Source: Penium margaritaceum
Lineage: Eukaryota > Streptophyta > Zygnematophyceae > Desmidiales > Peniaceae
Assembly (NCBI GenBank): GCA_023375785.1
Contig: SZWC01004807.1
Span: 102,350 to 166,349, forward strand
DNA: 64,000 bases
Direction of reading: 5' to 3'
This document shows positions 54,655 through 64,000 of the stretch, piece by piece. The translations under genes and the position numbers were made by a program. Each line of letters starts with the position of its first letter. The stretch's first letter is position 1. The notes under the pieces were generated by a model that ran no database searches, was not told where the DNA came from, and was given only the letters and a program-made list of their open reading frames with translations.

Positions 54655-55077
54655 GAACTGCAATGCCATCAACAACCTTCAAAAAATATACATCTCCAAA
54701 TATTCTCCACACACGAAATTCTAGATCTCATTATTCTCACAAACACTGGAATCCAATCCTTTGAATCACAGTCTTTCTCCCCTCTCAAAACTCTGTATGC
54801 ATTTCAACATAACCACACCTTATCGCCACACTCGGCAGGCCTTCTGGTTGCACATAAAAACACCTTCAAAACCCATTGTCTCTTCAAACACGAAGGCCGA
54901 ATCACACACATCACATGTAAGAAATCAGCAGTGGTAATCAAAGCCACCGTGATTTATGCCATTGCTCCTCACACACGACGCCAACAATTCCAGGAGCTAT
55001 TACACAAAGAGTTGTCATTTTTCAAACCTCATATTCTTGTCGGAGACTTCAACAACTTTATAACCCCCTTGGATTGA
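54655..55077 (+). pseudogene. LINE endonuclease domain (APE type)
   Basis: This domain nicks target DNA to prime insertion. From an ATG at about 54655 (MNCNAINNLQK, the usual start of plant LINE ORF2) the frame shifts near 54720. It continues with SAGLLVAHKNTF, an I-x-VIYA strand and the signature HILVGDFNNF near 55040. It ends in a stop at 55075-55077. The N-terminal catalytic segment is poorly preserved. Confidence 0.75.
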
Positions 55078-55739
55078 CTCCCCCAATCTAATGCTGTCGA
55101 TCACATGCTATCCTTTCATCTAGAACAGCATCACCTACAAGACACCTTTCGCGTAAGACACACAGAGATCCAGGAATACACTAAACACTGAAAACACATA
55201 ACTCCTACTCTATCATTGATAGATTCTACAAAACACCAAACTAACCTTTCAACGTTAGCAACATCTATCACAAGCCACTCCCCCCATGCCTCTTTGGCCA
55301 CGCGTTAGGAAGCGTACTACGTATCATGATTACACCAGCAGTGATCAGCAAAGAACAGGGCTATTGTCGACTTAACACCTCCCTCCTCCAAACCAAATGG
55401 GCACAACGTCTTATGTACACCACAACCTCCACCTCTTGGAAATTCCACAAAGAACATCTAACAAGACAACTATAGAAATTCGGAAAAGAGGAAGCTATCC
55501 GCAAGAAAAAGACAATGGCCCACATCTCACACAATCACCTAACTTTGCGAGCGGTTCCACAATACTAATGACACCACTCTTCTCTTGCTCATCGCTGACT
55601 CCACGCAACATCTGGATCGATAGATAAAAAGAAGCCGATTTTCTCTCTTATGCCGTAAACGTTTGTATTTTACAGTCTGTAACCCCCTCCTCCATCATAA
55701 CCAATCAAATCCACACCCGTAAGAATAAAACTTTGATCA

Positions 55740-58442
55740 CGTGCATCAGCCCTACGGCTGAGGACAAAACACTCATAGAAGAAGACATTGCGGTAGAAGC
55801 AACAAAGTCCTTTGCACAAACCTCTAAAAAACCGGCATCCGTAGAGTGCTTTACCGGATTCCTACCCCCATGCCTACGAAAACGCCTTTCCTCCCACGTC
55901 TTCAAACAACTCAACGCACCACTCAGAAGCACGGAAATAGCAAACGTAGTCCTTTCACAAGCTTCCCACAAAGCCCTGGGCCAGACGGCCTCCCACGGGA
56001 TTTTTACAAAGAATGCATAGCCAGCACGGGCAACACTCACCTTCTCCTTGATTACAACAAGGACATCTTCCACAACCCAGACCACCATACGACCTTTAGC
56101 TCCTCCATTACAATCCTCTTCCAGATAAAGGTCAATGACACACTCCTCACCAATTGCAGACCCATCTATCTCCTCAATGTGGAATACAAAATCATTACCA
56201 AGTTACTAACCAAATGACTCAAGATAACCCTCCCTTATCTCATCCACCACGACCAATCCGGCTTCGTCCCGGGCCGCAACATACAACACACCCTCACCTA
56301 ACTACAAGACATCCACCATTGGGCCACCATTACTAGAATTCCACTCTATTGCCTTGCAACGGACTCTGAGAAGGCATACAACTCCCTCAACCGCACATTC
56401 CTATATGAGACCCTACATCACCTCGGGCTTCCCCCACAATTCATCCGATGGGTAGAAATCTTACATGCACACACATAGACTGAGCTCCTCATTAATGGCC
56501 ATCTCACCACCCCCATCACCATTGAATCCGCAGTACAACAAGGCTGTCCAATTCCACCTGCACTCTTCATCCACGCAATGGAACCCATCACTGACTACAT
56601 TTGTGAATGCCTCACTGGCATTTCCAAATTACCACGAATTACGAGAACATTTCTCAGCTATGCCAACGGTGCCACAGTAATCGCCCGCATTTCTTTAGTT
56701 CAAAGGAGGCGACTGTATTTCTTTAGTTCATCCTTGCTTTGAACAATGGCCATACTCACCAAGATCCGAGCCAACGTACGTAAAACTCTCATTAAGCCCA
56801 ACGGCCAGCACACTCCCATCCCACAGCATACCCCATTCTCCACAACTAAAGGACCGGTGCGTATCCTTGGCATTCATGTCCATTGACACCTAAACCCCTA
56901 TGACACATGGAGACCCATCCGGACTAGGGTTATGGCTATTAACGCATACCTTAACCCAAAATCTTTGTATTACTCCTACATGGTGCAACTACCGACAGAC
57001 ATTCTCCACACCGTAGAATCCACCCTCTTGGATGTCATCTCTACTCATAGAACCCCAAACAAAGAAATGCAAATGGCACGCCTATACTCTAAAGCCACTA
57101 CAGTCACCCAATCTAACGGACAAGGCCTCAGCTTGAAGTTGCCTTGCCCGTGATGGCAACACAAGCAGCAAAATGGATATGTGACCCCTACAAACCAGGC
57201 CATCATGCCCTTAAGGACACACTTATCCCCACACATCAACTCCATAAAAAGGACCATTTCTTCCTCTCCCATCCCAATATCACATAGTTACAACTCCCCT
57301 CATGCCAAAAAAAAGTGGCTCATGGCATTCAAGCACTTTCTTGCCACAAAACCTGAGATTGCACCACCAAACCTAATCTAGGCAGAGATAGCACAACAAT
57401 ACCTAGGCTACAACCGCTTCCTCACAAAGCCAGATTTCTCTCGCTTTGGACGAGCCCGGAATGAATGCTTCCTTTTCACTAAAGAACTCCAAATCCAACA
57501 CCTCTACTACCTTGAACTGCACAACTCCCTTCAACTCCCACTGACACGATCCCAACTTGCCTTCCTTCACGACATAGTCAATCACCTTCCTCTTACATAG
57601 AAAAAGATGATGCTCTACCCACAAACGTTAGAAGACATCCTCCCATATAAAAAAATTGTCACCGTAGCGTCCTTGGGTGGCATCCCACCAACAACCAGCT
57701 ACAAGCTGAATTCCCACCATGACCCAATGGTCAAGGAACCTCTCTACATCGACCACATCACCAGAAAATCACAACCCCACACATGGCTCAGGCGCACTCA
57801 ACTCCACATAGAACATGTTATCCATTGCAAAAACTTCCTCCTCATATCCACGTGTGCTCTCAAAAGGTACCCTAATCAACGCCTACATCCAAAACATTTA
57901 TCCTTTCAGGATATATACATCATGCTCCTACACAACCTGCATCCCCACCCTACTTACCAAATCTCATGGGCCAAACACCACCCCTTCAACAATCTTGACT
58001 AGAAAACTTTACACAAGAAACTCCTTGACCTTCCCATCAATTTGCAAACACAAGACCTCATGCTCCGAATCTCCTACCGTAATATCCAGGTCAACACGAG
58101 ATACAAATTCCTCCCACTACCAGCATCCTCGAAATACCCCTAATGTCCACTAGAGAAAACAATAGAACATTTCTTCCTCACATGCCCGCACTCCCGCCCA
58201 CTTAAGCGTAGACTGCACACACTACATAACTCCTTCTTTCCAAACCAGAATCTCAACTTGAGACACCTCTTATCAAGCCCTCTGAAACACGTCTCCCACC
58301 TTGTATGGGAACTCATCAGTGCACACCTATTCCATGAGATCTGGCAAGAGTAATGGACATCACCAAATAGTAACCCCACCAAAAAACTACGGCTCACATT
58401 CCTTAGAACACTACAAGTTGCCCTCACTTTGTGCACGAGCAT
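55740..58442 (+). pseudogene. LINE reverse transcriptase and C-terminal finger
   Basis: The RT keeps block SPGPDGLPRDFYKE (about 55975), NCRPIYLLNVEYKIITK (about 56150), DQSGFVPGRNIQHTL (about 56250), AVQQGCPIPPALF (about 56530) and a catalytic box that reads YANGATV near 56660, where LINEs have Y/F-A-D-D. Both catalytic Asp are therefore lost. Downstream text to about 58442 holds a C-x2-EKTIEHFFLTC finger (about 58146-58190), typical of plant LINE C-termini. Numerous stops. Confidence 0.85.
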
Positions 58443-58540
58443 TATCTAAACGCGCAATGGTACTTGTTTACGTAGGAAGAAAACCAAAAAAAGCCTCTTA
58501 GACCTCCCAGTTATGCAATGCAAAAGCGGGCCAAGGCAAT

Positions 58541-58700
58541 TTGAGCTTACTTTTAACCCAAGGCCTCCATGTACGGTGGAAGTATCCAGATTTATTCACG
58601 TTGTGATTTTGGGGGGCCGGGTTCAATCCCCGGGCTGGTTTTGGTGTCTAGGTAACCCTCCCTTCCCCACTAGTTCCGACCACAAGAACAAAAAAAAAAC
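58541..58700 (+). mobile_element. SINE-like segment with a tRNA T-arm motif and A-rich tail
   Basis: CCGGGTTCAATCCCCGG (about 58617-58633) folds as a T-arm (5-bp stem, 7-base loop TTCAATC) and fits the pol III B box. An A-rich end, AACAAAAAAAAAACAAG, follows at about 58684-58702. No convincing A box was found, so it could equally be the 3' tail of the LINE. Confidence 0.4.
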
Positions 58701-58927
58701 AAGAGGCAGGTGTTGCACACAAAGTGTACATATGGTTACATAGTTATCAAGCAAAAGTGTTCAAATGAGCACCTCTTAAAGGGCTAGATTATTGCCCGCA
58801 ATCCGGATCACATGATGGAAGGTTTGCCATGAGACTTTACCTTGTTCGTGGAAGCAAAAACGGGTTCGAAATGGAACGTCAAACTGTCACCCGCATTTGT
58901 TTGAACTTTTTTTTTTGTTTCACCATA

Positions 58928-59279
58928 TGTAATGGAACCAACAAAATCCTTGGCGAACTAGGCCAAAACCGCGCTGCTTGAGGGTCTCCGACCCTCAAGC
59001 CATCCCATCCATCCGCCCACAAGCCAAGGACCCCGTGCAAGCCACGTCGGACCGGTCGCGCGCTACACTCCCCACTGATAGGAGCGAGCCGCCCTCGGCG
59101 TCCGCACGTCGGAATCAAACCCCAGCGCTCTGATACCAATGTAACAGTACGGACAAAATCCTTGGCCAACTACGCCAAAACCGCGGTGCTTGAGGGTCTC
59201 CGACCCTCAAGCCATCCCGTCCGCCCACCCACAAGCCAGGGACCCCGTGCGAGGCACGTCGGACTGGTCGCGCGCTTCA
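58928..59279 (-). mobile_element. complete TRIM (terminal-repeat retrotransposon in miniature)
   Basis: 352 bp: LTRs of 140 bp each (58928-59067 and 59140-59279, TGTAA...CTACA/TTCA) around a 72-bp core. Read on the minus strand, the core starts with a perfect tRNA-iMet primer-binding site and ends with polypurine AGTGGGGAG (59068-59076) before TGTAGCG. The flanks CCATA (58923-58927) and CCATG (59280-59284) are a 4-of-5 target duplication. There is no coding capacity, so it depends on enzymes from another element. Confidence 0.9.
59127..59138 (-). promoter_or_regulatory. primer-binding site of the TRIM
   Basis: Plus strand GCTCTGATACCA is the exact complement of TGGTATCAGAGC, one base from the right LTR border. 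Confidence 0.9.
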
Positions 59280-59284
59280 CCATG

Positions 59285-62200
59285 TGTGTTCTTAAACATT
59301 GTGTATTATTTGGGCAAACTCTTCCTAAACTACCTCTAGCTACGTGGATTCTATGCAGCTTGTGCGGATGTAAAAGCTAAAAAAACACGAGTCAATTATT
59401 TCGTTAGAGACAAGTGAGAATTTTAATTGTCTTCAGTGATTCAACTTGTAACTTATTTGCAATATTGGTCCCACTCAAAACTTATTTTCAAGAAGTTGCC
59501 TAAGTGTCAGAGAAGTCTTTTTGTCGTTGATTTTCATATCCTCATTATGTGATCGAACTTATAGAGAAGGTCTCACCTAATCTGAAACTTTGTCATGGTG
59601 GATTTCTAGGCCTATACTGTAAGAAGGAAACATTTTGCACAGGACCATAAATAAATCTAGGCATATCAGATATGAATGTTTTACTTACTAGGATTAATTA
59701 TTTACACATCATGGTAAGTGGTTTTTAAACAAAAAAATCAACTTTGATTAGAATAAAAATGGTTAGCATTATATTATGAATGCGAGGAAGATTCAATAAT
59801 CTCATAACTTTAACATAACAATTAAGGATAAATAAGAAATAACTTAAGAAACATTTGATGAAAACAATTAATTCCATTTGCACGGAAAAACTTGTGTCAA
59901 AATTGAAGATATTACAATTATGTTTCATTGAAAAAATAAAAGGGATTAATCGTCTTGAATGATTTAACAGAGTGTTTCTCAATGTTATGAAAATGTATCA
60001 TTTCAATTTCATTCATGTATGCACATTGAATCATGCAATACGAATAATATTATTCCATGCTAAAAGTTAGGATTTGTAGAGTTTTGTAATGAAAAATAAT
60101 AGCTTGTTTATGGATGAGAACATTTTTACCGTAACAGAATGATATACATTGATGGTATCAATATTTATTCATTAATTTCTTTCTTTAACTACATAAATTC
60201 TACCAATCATCCATGTTTTATAATTATTAAAAATTTTCCTCTATTCAAAATAAAAGGAAAACCATAGTTTATAAACTCTATTATGGTATTAATCAATGAA
60301 AAAAATACTAACTTTTCTTAAGGATGGATTGTCTTACTGCGCACAAAAAAACCAATATCATGGTCATGAACTGTGGATAAAGGATGATATTCACATAATT
60401 ATATGAAATAAGTTTAGTGAAGATTTTAGTATAGTAAATGAAAATTTACTTACATTAAGAATAGAAGCGTTATCCCATCAATAGGAAACAAATATTGCTT
60501 TTGAAAAATCATAATATCTTGAATTTCAACATGGAATAAGCTATATCTTTTCCGTGATTGAACATAAAATGAGAACTTCCCAAAACTTTGGTATACTAGA
60601 TCAAAGTATTGAATTATTTTATCCCATTGATTTTCATTTAATTACAAATTATTAGAAAGGATTTCTTTTGAAAATTTTAGGCGTCAAAATTGCATGAATT
60701 ATTTGCGTTAAAGAAAGTTTTAAATTCTGATCTTTCTTCATTTATGTCTAAGCTACAAAATAATTGAATCTTCCATAAATTCATAACTAAATAAAAAATA
60801 TTCTATTTTTCATTCATATAGTTCATTATTAACTAATTAGCATGATATTTGAATATCTATTTGTGATGAAGCAATTTTTCATATTTGATGAACCTACATT
60901 GAGGTATGATTTATGTGGAAAATGTTTTCGTTTTACAATTTTGTCCTGAAAGTTCACTATTACTCCGTTTTAGACTAGGAAAGACCACCTCCATAACTAC
61001 AAGTACAGAATGAGAATTTCAAGATTGTTGGCAAGACTTCTGCGCGGAGATTGAGGCCACTTATTGCGAATATGTTTTGTTAGGGACCAATGTATCCAAA
61101 TAAGCTACGAGTCAAATCACTGGAGATAGTTAAAATCCTCACTTGTCACTAAAGAAGTAATTGACCCAGAAAAAACAACAAAAAAGAGAACAAATGCGCT
61201 TGATGATAAAGTATTATGTATATCAATTCACCAGAATGTTCAAGAAGAACCTCAAAGGGAATTTATTCTCGTTGTTTTGTATGATTGTGGTTTTATCTTA
61301 TGATAAGTTTATTTGAATGAGATTAATTTTTTCTTGTGTTGTGATCATGCTTATTTCACGTCTATGATGAACTTCATAAGAAAAACTACCTTTCATGAAT
61401 TTGGATGAATTTTGATTGTTTCATTATGTTATGATATAGAATGACGTAATTGGAGGCATAGTATAATTTTTTATATTTTTCTATGATGGTGGTTGAATTA
61501 TTCTCTATCCATTGCATTTTGACCCTATTGGAAGCCGGGTTCACGAGTCTCAAGAGCTTGCCATGACGACCAGTTTGGTGAAAAGGGTCTCGGTGAGGCG
61601 AAGGTTGGACCCAACCCAACGTACTGTCCCAACCCTTTTGTCTTGGCATCCCAATGGTCATTCCAAACTATCCGGGGTCTGTCTAGATATCTAGGTCAAT
61701 GTTCATGATGTATTTCTTCTGGGCCGACCATAGCTAGGCGTCAGCGAACATGGGGGGAGGATGTAGTCCTACAAAGTTTTGCACTGTGATTGGTGGATAT
61801 GTGAGAAAAATGACTGATCAATCACGATTTTCATGCGACACAAGCACGTAGAAGCAAGAAAACAAAGGGTTACTATGTGACCCAAAAAAAGGTCTTCCAG
61901 CCTCTTCTCATGTGCGCGCATGTCAAAGATTTTTTAAGGCAAATGGGGGGTTTGTGAATGTTTAGAGATTTTGTTGACGTCAGCATGTCGGTGTTGCATC
62001 ACATGAAGCGTTGGCATGATGCGATTTCTAGCTGTTCGTTGGTAAAATTTTAAAATTCTCAGGTGATTGGGTAGGGGAGTCTTATTCTTCTAAACACCAG
62101 GTAGAGTAGTTTTATTCTTCACATTGCTGGGCAAGGCTTACACACAATCGAATTTTGTGGGTAATCCCTACATGTAGCCTTTTTTTCTTCACTTCAAAGC

Positions 62201-63640
62201 CTGGAGGAGAATTCACAGTCAGCTTGGAATTTCAGAAATGATTCACCCAAATCAGGTACAAATTCTTAACGGACTCATGGGCAAACTGAATTAATTTGTT
62301 TGAACAAATCCAGGCGACTGTACCTGTCCTGAAACAGTGGAGAAAAGAGCTACATGGATCTCGAAAGAAGAATCCTCGAACAGAGCCTCTTTAAGGAAAG
62401 AACTAGTCATGCATTTAATGGGACCAGCAAACTGCTGGCACTTCCAGATACCCAAGCGGGAATATCGCTGACGACGAATCGGCTGTTTTGCCGTCTTCGA
62501 ATCGCCTGTCCCGTGAAACGAACGGTTTCTTTGGGACGCTCGAAACTGCCAGAGGATGGCAGCTCGGCAAAACGACAGGTGGGGTCAATTTGAGACTCAC
62601 GCCAAAAAGGGGCTGTTTGTCTAGCGCCATTTGGCCGCTTTCTTACCACAAGAAGCGGCCAAGGAGCCTAATAGATGTTTGGTTCGCCTGACGGCCATAC
62701 AAAATATATTTTGGTGCTCGACTGCTTGTGGGCTTCGCTTTTGGCCACGTCTGCTAGGCCTACCCAAAGGCCAAACAGCGATGTCAGAACAAGTTTGCAG
62801 AATGAAATTGACTGCTCGATGGACGATGGAAGAAAAGGACATAAACATTTATGGCGGGCAAAACATAGCTCCTCTCATGATAACACAAGAATTTAAGCGC
62901 CGTTGACATCATCAGCATTCTTAGCAACTGGCACCACGTCATTGTGTAGCCAACAAAACCTAACAGTGAAGACATAATCCACGCGCGCTAACTGGAACAT
63001 GTATGCATACATGCGTGCCAACGAATCAAGCGTTAAATACGCGCAGCAAAACATGCGTAAGCGGTGTCCTTTCAGCACTAGAGACTAAGGGCCCGCGCGC
63101 GTACATAACGTCTTTAGAAGGGTAATAATCAAGAACGCACGAATGACATGGTACTCAAACAATAGAAAAAAACGTTCTACCGATTAGGACCGATTCCTGA
63201 ATACAACTATGTAGCAAACGTTCGGATGTTTGCATCCGAACACAAACGGCAAAGCCGCCTGCACATCCATACATATAACCTCTACAAAGCAATGGGTTAA
63301 ATACAACCGCGACTAGAATTATCTTCAACCAGCACTTTCGAAGGAGATGCGCACAAAATCTACAAAGAGAAACAATAAGCCGACAATGAACAATTTACAC
63401 AATGGAGAATATTAGAATGACAAAACTCAAGATAAATAAAAAAACACCTTCATGATTCTCTCACACGAATATAAAAATATAATGGGGATGAAATATGAAA
63501 TGTAAAATTGGATAAGGAATAATTGACTTACAAGTAGAAACTTTGCAATCGAATAGAGTGTGGTGATGAAACTAAATAGTTTAACAAGCTCATATTAATA
63601 ATTATGTAATAATAAGCATACGTAGAGAATATAAAATAAT
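59285..63640. other. AT-rich sequence without recognisable genes
   Basis: Base composition drops sharply to AT-rich, especially 59400-61500, with no open frame above about 90 codons and no motif. About 61930-62030 carries an inverted relic of the block next to the foldback arms (GTCAGCATGTCGGTGTTGCAT against the 43850-43880 region). About 61470-61590 resembles 52700-52830. Confidence 0.6.
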
Positions 63641-63689
63641 TTTTTTTTTATTTTTTTCAATTCTTAAAGAATAAGAGCAAAGGAAGAAG

Positions 63690-64000
63690 ATGAACTATAT
63701 ATGTAGATATAAACATAAACATAAACATAGCTATAAACATAGATATAAATGTAGATATAGATATGCATATAAATATAGATATGGATATAATCATATATAT
63801 ATAGATATAGATGTAGACATAGATATAGACATAGATATAGATTTAGATTTAGATATAGATATCGATATAGAAATAGATATAGATACAGATATAGATATAG
63901 ATATAGATATAGATATAGATGTAGATGTAGATATAGATATAGACATAGATATAGATATAGATATAGATATAGATATAGATATAGATATAGATATAGATAT
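63690..64000. repeat. ATAGAT-type hexanucleotide microsatellite
   Basis: Imperfect at the left (AACATA, GTAGAT variants) and nearly pure toward the right edge, where it runs out of the window. The increasing purity shows the active, younger end lies to the right. Confidence 0.95.

Larger units (their letters stand above)
53793..58500 (+). mobile_element. LINE (L1-type) retrotransposon, decayed
   Basis: In order: two 5' monomers, an endonuclease domain, a reverse transcriptase domain, and a C-terminal zf-RVT-like finger. No LTRs, and no clear target duplication was found. The whole coding region is broken by frameshifts and stops. C-rich sense-strand composition distinguishes it from the flanks. 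Confidence 0.85.

Noticed and set aside
1-64000. CRISPR arrays, toxin-antitoxin or phage-defence genes
   Set aside because: All regularly spaced repeats are minisatellites or coding repeats in retroelements, and the content is eukaryotic. Nothing supports a prokaryotic system.

Overview
The window looks like nuclear DNA of a green plant or streptophyte alga. I see Ty3/gypsy chromoviruses with chromodomains, Ty1/copia elements, an L1-type LINE, hAT and pogo-type DNA transposons, and primer-binding sites that fit the plant initiator tRNA-Met. A charophyte such as Chara is a guess from general style; nothing here proves the species. I find no convincing host gene, rRNA, tRNA gene, CRISPR array or prokaryotic operon. 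The window is a transposon graveyard with very well preserved insertion junctions.

Region 1 (about 1.0-35.8 kb) is one old tandem array of a chromovirus family (called B here): B1, an LTR, B2, B3 and a terminal LTR. It was later interrupted by two nested insertions. Chromovirus A (1459-14909, 5-bp target duplication CCTGT) sits in the B1 reverse transcriptase. A hAT transposon (2166-6995, 8-bp duplication GTGGTATC) then landed exactly in A's primer-binding site. A pogo/Tc1-like element (22455-30650) sits in the B2 integrase, and a copia element (24176-29839, duplication CTTGG) sits in the pogo transposase gene.

Region 2 (35.8-52.5 kb) holds a decayed TRIM-like element, a foldback element, and two related minus-strand copia elements. 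C1 is a truncated 3' half ending in a palindrome. C2 has RT, RNase H and integrase relics, but its gag region is a triplet-repeat expanse, and ~1.5-kb direct repeats flank it. Minisatellites of 30 bp and 36 bp occur here.

Region 3 (53.8-58.5 kb) is a decayed plus-strand LINE with two ~450-bp 5' monomers, followed by a SINE-like tail and a complete 352-bp TRIM element (58928-59279). The last 4.7 kb is AT-rich DNA with no recognisable genes, ending in an ATAGAT-type hexanucleotide repeat that runs off the window.

Nearly all coding regions are pseudogenes. Many in-frame stops are explained by C-to-T or G-to-A changes, as expected for methylated, silenced repeats. Two breaks, at single-N positions 10703 and 48493, are flanked by duplicated sequence of exactly equal length and are probably assembly joins rather than biology.
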